The notes under the pieces are model-generated. The model saw nothing but the letters and a program-made list of their open reading frames with translations. It did no database searches and was not told the DNA's origin. From Alphaproteobacteria bacterium (GTDB lineage: Bacteria > Pseudomonadota > Alphaproteobacteria > Micropepsales > Micropepsaceae), in assembly GCA_015654635.1 (NCBI GenBank), contig JAATGP010000013.1:1-64000 (forward strand): a DNA stretch of 64,000 nucleotides, in the 5' to 3' direction. Shown in pieces: positions 1-7,853 of the stretch (position 1 is its first letter; every line of letters starts with the position of its first letter). Made by a program: the position numbers and the translations under genes.

Positions 1-1
1 C

Positions 2-166
2 AAAGTCTCCGACGCCATCACAAGTGGTATCGGCAACTTGGTCGATGCCAACATGGCGCAAGAAAGCGCTCAGCTCACCTCGCTGCAGACCAAGCAGCAG
101 CTCGGTGTGCAGGCGTTGTCGATCGCCAACTCCGGCCCACAGGCCATTCTGTCTCTCTTCCAGTAA
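2..166 (+). CDS. Flagellin, C-terminal fragment (5' end outside window)
   Basis: This is the last 54 codons of a gene entering from the left edge. The residues are alpha-helical and heptad-like ([20 protein letters not shown], then [19 protein letters not shown], ending in ILSLFQ). That matches the conserved C-terminal D0 coiled-coil of bacterial flagellins, which end in a short hydrophobic tail. Flagellin is the filament subunit exported through the flagellar type III apparatus. The pseudaminic acid genes and the FlmG-like transferase downstream suggest it is the acceptor for glycosylation, which is inference. A strong terminator follows at once. The N-terminus cannot be seen, so the number of flagellin copies is unknown. 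Confidence 0.85.
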   Translation, partial: KVSDAITSGIGNLVDANMAQESAQLTSLQTKQQLGVQALSIANSGPQAILSLFQ

Positions 167-175
167 GCGTAATGG

Positions 176-208
176 GGCGGCGGGCACCTTTTGTCCGCCG
201 TCGTTTTT
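176..208 (+). terminator. Rho-independent terminator of the flagellin gene
   Basis: An 11-bp G+C-rich stem (176-186 with 192-202, two G-T pairs) with a 5-nt loop (187-191) is followed by a T run at 204-208. It begins 10 nt after the flagellin stop codon. Confidence 0.8.
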
Positions 209-261
209 CGACGCTGATGGAGGCGACAGGCCTCCTTCCCCGAGGCGTGGGTTGGGGTTTC

Positions 262-303
262 AAAAAAAGAAGCGGCGGCCGAAGGAGAAATCCTTCGGCC
301 GTC
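262..303 (-). terminator. Rho-independent terminator of the pseB-pseC operon
   Basis: A perfect 11-bp inverted repeat (276-286 with 291-301) encloses a GAAA loop. On the minus strand the stem is followed by a T tract (plus-strand A run 262-268). It lies about 55 nt beyond the pseC stop codon, so it closes the leftward operon and faces the flagellin terminator. Confidence 0.75.
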
Positions 304-357
304 TCTCGTATTTGAGGCTGTCGCGAAAAGGGCCGGCGCCGCAGCACCGTCAGAACA

Positions 358-1584
358 TCAGAGGCCGAAGATGCGCTTCAGGCTCTCCACCACGCGCGTC
401 ACATCGCTGATCGTCATGGCAGCATAGAAGGGCAGGCTGAGCGTGCGCGCATAGTAGGCGTCGGCGCCCGGCAGCTCGGTGCGGCCATAGCGCGCCGCAT
501 AATACCGCTGGCGATGCACCGGGTAATAATGCACCTGGGTGCCGATGCCTTCAGCGGCAAGGCGCGCCATCGCTTCGGCGCGCGAAAGACCCAAAGCGGC
601 AAAATCGATCAGTACCGGATAAAGATGCAGTGTCGGCTGGCAATCGCTGTGCGCCACCGGCCGCAGCACGGGGGCAAGCGGTGCCAGCAGCGAATCGTAC
701 GCCGCCGCCAAAGCGCGCCTGCGGGCGGCAAAGCGGCTCAGCTTGGCAAGCTGGGAGAGCCCGAGCGCGCATTGAATATCGGTGGCACGCCAGTTGAAGC
801 CGGGCTCGGTGAGTTCGTAATACCAGGGATTGGGCGCCCCTGGCGCGGCGAAGGCATCCTCTTGCGTCTCGAACAGCGCCGCATCGCGGGTCATGCCGTG
901 ATTGCGGTAAAGACGCAGCGCCTCGGCCCATTGGGGATCGTTGGTGGTCACCGCGCCGCCTTCGCCCATGGTCACGGTTTTGACCGGATGGAAGGAAAAG
1001 ACGGTCATGTCGCTAAGGGCATTTTCGCCGACACATTTTTCGTCGCCGCCGATACGATAGCGCGTGCCGATGGCATGGCTGGCATCGTCGAGGATCTTGA
1101 GGTCGTGCTGGCGGGCAATTTGGGCGATGCTCTCTACGGCGCCGCATTGGCCGTTGAGATGGACGTTGAAGACCGCATCCGCTTTACCGCCGGCGCGCGC
1201 GAGCGCTGCTTCCAGATCGCTGGGGCGCATCAAACCGCTATCGGGATCGACATCGGCAAAGACGATTTCCGCGCCCGCCAGATGCGGCGCGCTGGCGGTG
1301 GCGAGAAACGTAATGGAGGGCACAATGACTGTGGCGCCGGGGCCGATACCAAGCGCCTTGGCGGCCATATAAAGCGCGGCTGTGCCGTTGGAGCAGACGA
1401 CGGCATGCTCGGCCTTCACGCTCGCGCACAGCGCCTTTTCGAAGCCGGCGATGAGCGGGCCGGTGGTCAGGTAATCGCCGCGCAGCGCCTCGCTGACCGC
1501 AGCAATATCGTCTTCTTCGATAATCTGCCGGCCATAAGGCAGAAAGGGCAGGGTACCCTCCGCTTTTGGCTGCGGCGCTGTCAT
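358..1584 (-). CDS. pseC: PseC, UDP-4-amino-4,6-dideoxy-N-acetyl-beta-L-altrosamine transaminase
   Basis: This 408-residue protein is a PLP-dependent aminotransferase of the DegT/DnrJ/EryC1/StrS family. It catalyses the second step of CMP-pseudaminic acid synthesis, using glutamate to aminate C4 of the PseB product. Visible features are the substrate-binding start LPYGRQIIEEDDIAAV, the PLP-phosphate region CSNGTAALYMAAKAL, the LDDASHAIG segment, and the Schiff-base lysine K202 in SFHPVKTVTMGEGG. The start chosen is the ATG at 1584, which overlaps the pseB stop by 4 nt (ATGA). A longer reading frame upstream only shadows pseB. The overlap implies translational coupling with pseB in one leftward operon. 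Confidence 0.93.
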   Translation of the reverse strand: MTAPQPKAEGTLPFLPYGRQIIEEDDIAAVSEALRGDYLTTGPLIAGFEKALCASVKAEHAVVCSNGTAALYMAAKALGIGPGATVIVPSITFLATASAPHLAGAEIVFADVDPDSGLMRPSDLEAALARAGGKADAVFNVHLNGQCGAVESIAQIARQHDLKILDDASHAIGTRYRIGGDEKCVGENALSDMTVFSFHPVKTVTMGEGGAVTTNDPQWAEALRLYRNHGMTRDAALFETQEDAFAAPGAPNPWYYELTEPGFNWRATDIQCALGLSQLAKLSRFAARRRALAAAYDSLLAPLAPVLRPVAHSDCQPTLHLYPVLIDFAALGLSRAEAMARLAAEGIGTQVHYYPVHRQRYYAARYGRTELPGADAYYARTLSLPFYAAMTISDVTRVVESLKRIFGL

Positions 1585-2669
1585 GCGTAGGCCTCGGCCA
1601 GCAAATGCTGCAATCCGCGCGCATCGAGCTGCTCGGGATTGTTGTCGCTCGAATAGGAGAAACCTTCTTCCACGGGCTTGGCGCCGCGATGGATGTAAGC
1701 CTCGCGCAAAGCGGCGGCAAAACTCGCCAGGATCAGATAGCGATCGGGCAATTCCAGGGTCCAATGCGAATCATCGGCTGGAATCATGGTCTCGTGCAGT
1801 TTTTCGCCGGGGCGGATGCCAACGATCTTCTGCGGCAAATCCGGGCCGAGCAGAGTGGCGAGGCCGGTGATGGTGGTTGAAGCGATCTTGGGCACGAAAA
1901 TCTCGCCGCCTTTGCACATCTCCATGGAGGAGAGGACCAGATTGACGCCTTGCGTCAAGGTTATCCAGAAGCGGGTCATGCGTGCGTCGGTGATCGGCAA
2001 TTCGGTGGCGCCGGCAGCCGTCAGTTTTTTGAAGAAAGGCACCACCGACCCGCGCGAACCGAACACATTGCCATAGCGGACCACGGCGAATTTGGTTCCG
2101 TCAGCGCCCGACAGATTGTTGGCGGCAACGAAAATTTTGTCGGAGGCAAGCTTGGAAGCGCCGTAGAGATTGACCGGGTTGGCGGCCTTGTCGGTCGACA
2201 GGGCGACCACCTTCTGCACCTTGTTGCGCAGCGCGGCATAAACCAGATTCTCGGCCCCCAGCACATTGGTGTGAATGCACTCGAAGGGATTGTATTCGGC
2301 AGCCGGCACCTGTTTCAGGGCCGCGGCATGCACCACATAATCGACGCCGCTCATGGCCATTTCGAGCCGGTCGCGATCGCGCACATCGCCGATGAAGTAG
2401 CGCATGCAGGGATGCCGCTCCGGCGCAAAAATCTGCTGCATCTCGTATTGCTTGAGTTCATCGCGCGAAAAAATGATCAGCCGTTTGGGCTTATAATGCG
2501 CCAGCACGGTTTTCACGAAGTGATTGCCGAACGAACCGGTGCCGCCGGTGACCAGAACGGATTTGTCGTTCAGATCGAGCCAGGGCTGGGAGAAATCGCG
2601 CAAGACCGGGCGTTCGCGTTCGCTTCCGGCTTCGCCTTCGACGAGAATTTTTGTTGCCCTCTGGGCCAT
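1581..2669 (-). CDS. pseB: PseB, UDP-N-acetylglucosamine 4,6-dehydratase (inverting)
   Basis: This extended short-chain dehydrogenase/reductase starts the pseudaminic acid pathway by C4 oxidation, C6 dehydration and C5 inversion of UDP-GlcNAc. The NAD(P)-binding glycine motif VTGGTGSFG and the STDKAANPVNLYGASK segment, holding the D-K-Y catalytic set of the inverting dehydratases, are both present. Two in-frame ATGs exist, at 2687 and 2669. The second is preferred because AAGGTAGCGAT just before it gives a usable ribosome-binding site, while the first has none. About 30 N-terminal residues precede the Rossmann fold, somewhat more than in compact PseB proteins. pseB is divergent from pseF across 160 bp, which should hold both promoters. 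Confidence 0.93.
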   Translation of the reverse strand: MAQRATKILVEGEAGSERERPVLRDFSQPWLDLNDKSVLVTGGTGSFGNHFVKTVLAHYKPKRLIIFSRDELKQYEMQQIFAPERHPCMRYFIGDVRDRDRLEMAMSGVDYVVHAAALKQVPAAEYNPFECIHTNVLGAENLVYAALRNKVQKVVALSTDKAANPVNLYGASKLASDKIFVAANNLSGADGTKFAVVRYGNVFGSRGSVVPFFKKLTAAGATELPITDARMTRFWITLTQGVNLVLSSMEMCKGGEIFVPKIASTTITGLATLLGPDLPQKIVGIRPGEKLHETMIPADDSHWTLELPDRYLILASFAAALREAYIHRGAKPVEEGFSYSSDNNPEQLDARGLQHLLAEAYA

Positions 2670-2829
2670 ATCGCTACCTTGGGTCATATCGCGGGTGAGG
2701 ATTGCAGATCACAGTTAACAATTGACTGACGGAAACCGCCTGTTCACGAATATTCGCGATATTGGGCGCCAGCAATCGAGCCCCGGACGGCGCAGTTTGA
2801 AGTCAACCGGTGCAGACAAAGGTCAGATC

Positions 2830-3516
2830 ATGAATCTCGCCATTATTCCGGCGCGGGGCGGCTCCAAGCGCATTCCACGAAAGAACATCCGCTCGTTCCG
2901 CGGCCGCCCGATCATCGCCTGGTCGATCGATGCCGCGCTGGCAAGCGGCATATTCGATCACGTCATGGTCAGCACCGACGACGATGAGATCGCAGCCGTG
3001 GCGCAAGCCTGCGGCGCAGAGGTGCCCTTCCGCCGCGCGCCGGAAACTTCGGGCGACCACGCCACAACCGCCGCAGTCCTGAGCGAAGTATTGCAGCGCT
3101 ATCATGCGCTGGGCCATCGTCCCGAACTGGCGTGCTGTCTTTATGCGACCGCACCGCTGGTCCGCCCCGAAGACCTGCGCCAGGGCCGCGATGCGCTTCT
3201 GAACGGCCCATTCGACGTCATCATGCCGGTGGTCAGCTTCTCGTATCCGATCTGGCGTTCGCTCAAGCGCGGCGAGGATGGCCGCATCGCCCTTAACTGG
3301 CCGCAGAACCTAAACGCCCGCTCGCAGGATCTTCCGCCCGCCTATCACGATGCCGGGCAATGGTATCTATTCAAGGTCAGCCGCTTTCTGGCCACCGGCG
3401 TGCTGATGGGGGACAATTCCGGTTCGGTTCTGTTGCCGGAAACGCGCGTCCAGGACATCGACACGGAAGAGGATTGGGCGCTCGCTGAGCTTAAGCACGA
3501 AAGGCAGTTCACATGA
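2830..3516 (+). CDS. pseF: PseF, pseudaminic acid cytidylyltransferase
   Basis: This 228-residue enzyme activates pseudaminic acid with CTP to give the CMP-sugar used by the flagellin glycosyltransferase. It shows the CMP-NeuAc synthetase family signature at its N-terminus (IIPARGGSKRIPRKNI) and the later conserved RPEDL, DAGQWY and DIDTEEDW segments. The ATG at 2830 is preceded by AAAGG at good spacing. An in-frame ATG 108 nt upstream adds residues that look unrelated to the fold. Its stop overlaps the following acetyltransferase start by 4 nt (ATGA), so the two are probably coupled. Confidence 0.93.
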   Translation: MNLAIIPARGGSKRIPRKNIRSFRGRPIIAWSIDAALASGIFDHVMVSTDDDEIAAVAQACGAEVPFRRAPETSGDHATTAAVLSEVLQRYHALGHRPELACCLYATAPLVRPEDLRQGRDALLNGPFDVIMPVVSFSYPIWRSLKRGEDGRIALNWPQNLNARSQDLPPAYHDAGQWYLFKVSRFLATGVLMGDNSGSVLLPETRVQDIDTEEDWALAELKHERQFT

Positions 3517-4523
3517 TGTGCCGCTATGCCTGCATGCCGCAGGAGCGCCTTCGCCACGGCGCGTTCTGGGTTGCAGCCGTCCAGCCCGGCGACATCGAAT
3601 CTATCCGCGTCTGGCGCAATGCCCAGATCGATGTGTTGCGCCAGAAGGCGCCACTCACGCCAGAGCAGCAGCAAGCCTATTACGCCGAGACGATCTGGCC
3701 CTCGCTGGAAATGCCACATCCGGCGAATATCCTCCTCGGCTATCACGAAGGCGACCGGCTGATCGGCTATGGCGGTCTGGTCCATATCGCCTGGGAGGAC
3801 CGCAGAGCGGAAGTCTCCTTCCTGCTCGATCCCGCCTTGATGGCTTCGCCGGACATCTCCGGGCCGTACATCCGCATCTTCCTCGGCCTGATGAAGCAAC
3901 TGGCCTTCCGCGATCTCGCCCTCACGCGGCTCACCACCGAATGCTATGCCATCCGTACAGAAATCATCGCGCTTTTGGAAACGGAGGGCTTCCGCCGTGA
4001 AGGCGTGCTACGCGAGCATGTCCGCATCGGTGGGCATGCCGTCGATTCGTTGCAACACGGCTGGCTTGCGGCAGACGAGTTGGCCCTTACCCGCGCCACG
4101 CCCGAGGATTGCGAATGCCTGTGGCGCTGGCGCAACGACGCTGAGACGCGCGCCAATTCCCTCAACAGCAAGGACATCGCCTGGGAGGTGCACAAAGCCT
4201 GGTTCGGCAAAGCACTGCAGGATCCCGCCAGGATCATATTCGTGGCGCGCGTTGGGGAAGTCGCCGTCGGAATGTGCCGCTTCGATATCGGTGCTGAAGC
4301 TGCGGAGGCCTCGATCGCCCTCGATCCTGCAATGCGCGGCCGGGGGCTGGCGGTCCCTCTTTTGTCGCGCGCCGTGGCCTGCTTTCGTGAGGACACTCAC
4401 CTGCCGCTGCTCGCCACGGTGAAGGCGCACAATACGGCTAGCATGCGCTGTTTCGAACGCTGCGGCTTCGTCCGGAGCGCTGGCGACGGTGCCTGCTGGC
4501 GTTACCGGCTCGAAGGCATCTGA
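3513..4523 (+). CDS. Tandem GNAT N-acetyltransferase, probable PseH-type fusion
   Basis: At 336 residues this is twice the size of a single GNAT. The N-terminal half (about 15-185) has the N-acyltransferase pattern with IRVWRNAQ, ILLGYHEGDRLIGYGGL and a late ETEGFRREGVLREH. The C-terminal half (about 190-336) repeats it, with RATPEDCECLWRWRNDAETR, the acetyl-CoA loop DPAMRGRGLAVPL and NTASMRCFERCGFV. PseH acetylates the 4-amino group of the pseudaminic acid precursor, and no other candidate is present here, so one half very probably does this. The other may act on a second amino sugar or be structural. The gene is coupled to pseF by an ATGA overlap, and its 3' end overlaps pseI on the opposite strand by 22 bp. 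The start could instead be the ATG at 3516. Confidence 0.8.
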   Translation: MMCRYACMPQERLRHGAFWVAAVQPGDIESIRVWRNAQIDVLRQKAPLTPEQQQAYYAETIWPSLEMPHPANILLGYHEGDRLIGYGGLVHIAWEDRRAEVSFLLDPALMASPDISGPYIRIFLGLMKQLAFRDLALTRLTTECYAIRTEIIALLETEGFRREGVLREHVRIGGHAVDSLQHGWLAADELALTRATPEDCECLWRWRNDAETRANSLNSKDIAWEVHKAWFGKALQDPARIIFVARVGEVAVGMCRFDIGAEAAEASIALDPAMRGRGLAVPLLSRAVACFREDTHLPLLATVKAHNTASMRCFERCGFVRSAGDGACWRYRLEGI

Positions 4524-5593
4524 TCGGTTAGCCCGGGCAACCCGCCCGCAATCATCGCTTCGCTGAGCGCTTCGCCGCGCTTGAGGTCACGTGCAGCCAA
4601 CCGGCCGATGACGGCATCGAACAATTTTGGCTTCAGGCCGAAGGCGGGCCGGATGGAGCGGACGTTTTCCGGCGTGAACGCCGCGCCTGCTTTGATATCG
4701 GCCACGACATACAATGAGCGGCGGTATTTGAGACCCTTCACCTCCGATGGCGCCGGGCGATATAACGGCTGGCCTACCGCGCGCCGGGCAATGCGTGCGT
4801 CGCGCACCAGGCGCGCCAGCTCATCGGGTTCCAGGGAAAAGGCACTGTCGACACCGCCATCGGTGCGCGCCAGGGTGAAGTGCTTTTCGATGATGGAGGC
4901 GCCCAGCCCGACAGCGATGGTCGCGATGGTCGTATCCATGGTGTGATCGGAAAGGCCCACCACCACGCCCAGCTTTTTTTCCAGATCGGCGATGGTGGAA
5001 AGGTTGGTCTCTTCCGGCGGGGTGGGATAGGCCGCCACACAATGCAGCACGGCGATCTCGCTGGCCCCACCTTGGCGGGCAGCCTCAACCGCGTCCACAA
5101 TCTCGCTCCACACGGCCATTCCGGTGGAGATGATGATTGGCTTGCCTGTGGCTGCGGTTTGCCTGATCAGCGGCAGGTCCACGATTTCGGAAGAGGCAAT
5201 TTTATAAGCCGGCGCCTCGAGCTTCTGCAACAAGGCGATGGCGGTGGGGTCAAATGGGGTCGAGAAAATCGTCAGGCCGATTTTTTGGGCGTGAGCGAAA
5301 AGCGCCGCATGCCATTCCCACGGCGTATGGGCCTCTTCGTAAAGGTCGTAGAGGCGGCGACCGTTCCACAAGCCACCCTCCACCATGAAATCGGGGCCAT
5401 AGGCGTCGATGGTGATGGTGTCGGCGCGATAGGTTTGCAGCTTGACGGCATCGGCGCCGCTTTCCTTCGCAGCCTCAAGCAGGCTGAGGGCGCGCGCCAA
5501 TTCGCCATTATGATTGCCGGACATCTCGGCGATCACATAAGGCGGCTCATCCGGACCGATGCGCCGGCTAGCAATGGTGATCGAAGGGTTCAT
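4502..5593 (-). CDS. pseI: PseI, pseudaminic acid synthase
   Basis: This 363-residue NeuB-family enzyme condenses 2,4-diacetamido-2,4,6-trideoxy-L-altrose with phosphoenolpyruvate. The barrel shows PPYVIAEMSGNHNGELARAL, GADAVKLQTYRADTIT, FSTPFDPTAI, KIASSEIVDLPLI and IEKHFTL. The last 65 residues form the SAF (antifreeze-like) domain starting near RRSLYVVADIKAG. The ATG at 5593 is preceded by GGAG seven nt away. An in-frame start 72 nt upstream lacks such support and adds residues unlike the family. It converges on the tandem GNAT gene and is divergent from the pseG fusion. Confidence 0.93.
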   Translation of the reverse strand: MNPSITIASRRIGPDEPPYVIAEMSGNHNGELARALSLLEAAKESGADAVKLQTYRADTITIDAYGPDFMVEGGLWNGRRLYDLYEEAHTPWEWHAALFAHAQKIGLTIFSTPFDPTAIALLQKLEAPAYKIASSEIVDLPLIRQTAATGKPIIISTGMAVWSEIVDAVEAARQGGASEIAVLHCVAAYPTPPEETNLSTIADLEKKLGVVVGLSDHTMDTTIATIAVGLGASIIEKHFTLARTDGGVDSAFSLEPDELARLVRDARIARRAVGQPLYRPAPSEVKGLKYRRSLYVVADIKAGAAFTPENVRSIRPAFGLKPKLFDAVIGRLAARDLKRGEALSEAMIAGGLPGLTDQMPSSR

Positions 5594-5876
5594 GTTCGGC
5601 TCCGCATTCCGGCTCTCGTGCCGGACTGAGAGTTTGGGAAAATAGGGTTGCCAAACCCTTACCAAAGCTTCGCGTCACATCGCCGACGCGTCTCCGCCGC
5701 CAAGCTGTTCTTTAACCCCTTTGAAACCGCGATTGCTTCTGATCCACGCGCGATTTGCGAATTTGGCGGGCCGTGGGGGGCGCCGGCAGGGCAGCTTCTG
5801 TGCATCAAAGCTGTGCCTTGTGGGCGGTTTGGAGGGAATAAATCCCTCTGCCGAAGACTAATGAGTGTGGTTTTTG

Positions 5877-5891
5877 TTAACCATTGCTTAG
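5877..5891 (+). promoter_or_regulatory. Candidate CtrA-binding box
   Basis: TTAA-CCATTGC-TTAG matches the CtrA consensus TTAA-N7-TTAA at seven of eight positions and carries the common TTAACCAT half-site. It lies about 195 nt before the pseG-fusion start and 285 nt before the pseI start. Confidence 0.45.
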
Positions 5892-5902
5892 TCTTCCAAG
5901 GG

Positions 5903-5916
5903 TTAAGAATCGTTAA
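5903..5916 (+). promoter_or_regulatory. Second TTAA pair, weak CtrA-like box
   Basis: TTAA-GAATCG-TTAA has 6-nt spacing, one less than the CtrA consensus, and lies just beyond the preceding box. It includes a GANTC site (GAATC), the CcrM methylation sequence of many alphaproteobacteria. The spacing makes CtrA binding uncertain. Confidence 0.3.
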
Positions 5917-6083
5917 GGAGTGGGGAGGGTGCCCATAAGAAGACCGTCGCCAGATCTTTTTGAAGCTGGCCCGGAATTTAAGAAATCGCAACTATCGCAC
6001 CGCGATGATCGCGTCGGACAGACCACTCCTTGCGGCGTTTCGATCGCCGGAAAACAGGTACAGGTCGGCAGGGAGCGTTCCGC

Positions 6084-7853
6084 ATGAAACCGCACGTCGT
6101 CGCTGTCATTCAGGCCCGCATGGGCTCGACGCGGCTACCCGGTAAAGTCTTGCGGCCCATCGCTGGCCAGCCCTTGCTTTGGCATGTCCTTCACCGCCTC
6201 AGGAAATCCCATTGGATCGGCGAGAGCGTGGTCGCGACCAGCAGCGACGTGGGTGATGACCCCATCGTCGAGTTCTGCCGCACCACGGCGACGCGCGTGG
6301 TGCGCGGTGAGGAACGGGATGTCTTGTCGTGCTTTGCGCGGGCCGCGGAACTGACCGATGCCGACATCGTTGTGGGGGTTTGCGCCGACGCACCGTTCAT
6401 CGATTCCGGTTATATCGATCGCCTCGTGGATGCGCTGGTGCAGCAACAAGCCGATTTTGTTCAGCTTGAAGAGGGCGGCGTCACGGCCCATGAGGGCGTT
6501 GATGTGTTTAGCCGCCACGGCCTCGACAAGTTGATGATGGATGCCGCCGCCGATCCGGTGGCGCGCGAACAGGTCGCCGGCTATTTCCGTCTGCATATGG
6601 ATTTCGTGCCGGTCGCGCGGGCCAGAACCTATCTGCCGCTGGCCAAGAATGTCGGCCGTCTCACCGTCGATACGCCTGACGACCTCACTTTTGTCGAGTC
6701 CGTGCATGCGCGCCTGGAAGCCCAGGCGGGTGAGGCGACGCTGGCCGACCTTCTTCTGCTGCTCGAGCGCGAGCCTGCGCTCCGCAAGATCCATGTCCAA
6801 GGGGTCCAGAAGGGAATTGCGCCACAAGGCCGGCTCGCCCTTATTCGTTGCGACGCCGGCGCGAAGTATGGCTTCGATCATGCCAAGCGCATGATTGCGT
6901 TGGCACGGGCGCTGCGAGACCGCGAGGGCATTGGCTGCTTCTTCGCCGTTAACGGGCCGCAGGATGGACTGACCCCTATCCTGAAGGCTGGCTTCGCGGG
7001 CAAATGTCTGGAGGGGCCAAACGCCGATCTGTCTGCCGTGGTGCCCCATCCCGATCTGCTGGTTCTGGATTGTTGCGATGGCCCCTCACTGGAAGCTCTC
7101 GAGCTGCTGCACATCCCCTTGAAAGTGGCGGTAAACGATATCTCCGACAGGCGGCTGGCTTGCGATCTTGCCTATTATCCGCCGACGCCGCAGGCTTTTG
7201 CGCTCGATTGGGCGGGTGCGCATTGCGAACCGCGCATCGGCTGGAAATGGGCTCTTTTCGGCCCGATCCAGGCGCCCGCGCGGCCGCGCTCGAAATCGCC
7301 ATGCCCGGCCTTGCTCGTTACCGTTGGCAATTCCGATCCTGCCAACCTTACCGAACGCTGTGCGCATGCCTTAAAACGGCTCGATCCGGTGTTCCGCGCC
7401 CGTTTCGTGATCGGTTCGCACTTCCCGAACAAGGATCGGCTGGCACGCTCTATCGTTCGGCTGTCGCCCAATTTCGAAACGGTGGAAGGGGCCGATGGAC
7501 TCAGCACCGAATACGCCGCTTGTGATGTGGCGCTGGCGAGCTTCGGTGTCACCGCCTATGAGCTGGCAGCCTTCGGCGTTCCCACGCTTTATCTCAGCCT
7601 TAGCGCCGACGATGCCCGCTCGGCTTCATCCTTTGAAGAGGCCGGGATCGGCATCAATCTGGGTACCGCGGCAGAAGCGGACGACAAAACCGTTGCGAAA
7701 GCCGTGTGGGATCTGCTGAACGACGGAACGCGCCGTCGCGGCATGCACGCGGCCGGTCTCACCAATGTCGATGGACTGGGCACCCACCGCACTGCGGCCG
7801 ATCTTGCCGCCGCGCTGTCGATGCGCCAGGCCCTTAGCCGGGAAGCAATCTGA
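6084..7853 (+). CDS. pseG: SpsF-like nucleotidyltransferase / PseG-like UDP-sugar hydrolase fusion
   Basis: This 589-residue protein has two parts. Residues 1-245 match the SpsF/CMP-KDO synthetase-like family, beginning VVAVIQARMGSTRLPGKVL with DAPFIDSGYIDRLVDAL inside. Residues 250-580 resemble PseG, which removes UDP from UDP-2,4-diacetamido-2,4,6-trideoxy-altrose. They start with ALIRCDAGAKYGFDHAKRM and end with a GT-B-like half containing VTVGNSDPANLTE and ALASFGVTAYELAAFGVPTL. The usual PseG loop IGTGHxMRC reads YGFDHAKRM here, keeping the key histidine (H266). The ATG at 6084 follows GGGAG. No other pseG is visible, so this fusion most likely supplies that step. The substrate of the N-terminal part is unknown. 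The 3' end overlaps the flmG-like gene by 20 bp tail to tail. Confidence 0.8.
   Translation: MKPHVVAVIQARMGSTRLPGKVLRPIAGQPLLWHVLHRLRKSHWIGESVVATSSDVGDDPIVEFCRTTATRVVRGEERDVLSCFARAAELTDADIVVGVCADAPFIDSGYIDRLVDALVQQQADFVQLEEGGVTAHEGVDVFSRHGLDKLMMDAAADPVAREQVAGYFRLHMDFVPVARARTYLPLAKNVGRLTVDTPDDLTFVESVHARLEAQAGEATLADLLLLLEREPALRKIHVQGVQKGIAPQGRLALIRCDAGAKYGFDHAKRMIALARALRDREGIGCFFAVNGPQDGLTPILKAGFAGKCLEGPNADLSAVVPHPDLLVLDCCDGPSLEALELLHIPLKVAVNDISDRRLACDLAYYPPTPQAFALDWAGAHCEPRIGWKWALFGPIQAPARPRSKSPCPALLVTVGNSDPANLTERCAHALKRLDPVFRARFVIGSHFPNKDRLARSIVRLSPNFETVEGADGLSTEYAACDVALASFGVTAYELAAFGVPTLYLSLSADDARSASSFEEAGIGINLGTAAEADDKTVAKAVWDLLNDGTRRRGMHAAGLTNVDGLGTHRTAADLAAALSMRQALSREAI

Larger units (their letters stand above)
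5594..6083. other. Intergenic regulatory region between pseI and the pseG fusion
   Basis: This 490-bp gap between divergent genes has no convincing reading frame. It contains a small hairpin (5832-5837 with 5843-5848) and a cluster of TTAA motifs, listed separately, that resemble CtrA boxes. Promoters for both genes must lie here, but no clear -10/-35 pair or sigma-54 site stands out. Confidence 0.5.

Noticed and set aside
514..1590. Long rightward open frame opposite pseC
   Set aside because: It is a shadow of a well-supported gene in high-G+C DNA, and its protein resembles nothing. The same reasoning removes long antisense frames at 16858-18216, 58154-59524 and 60053-61183.
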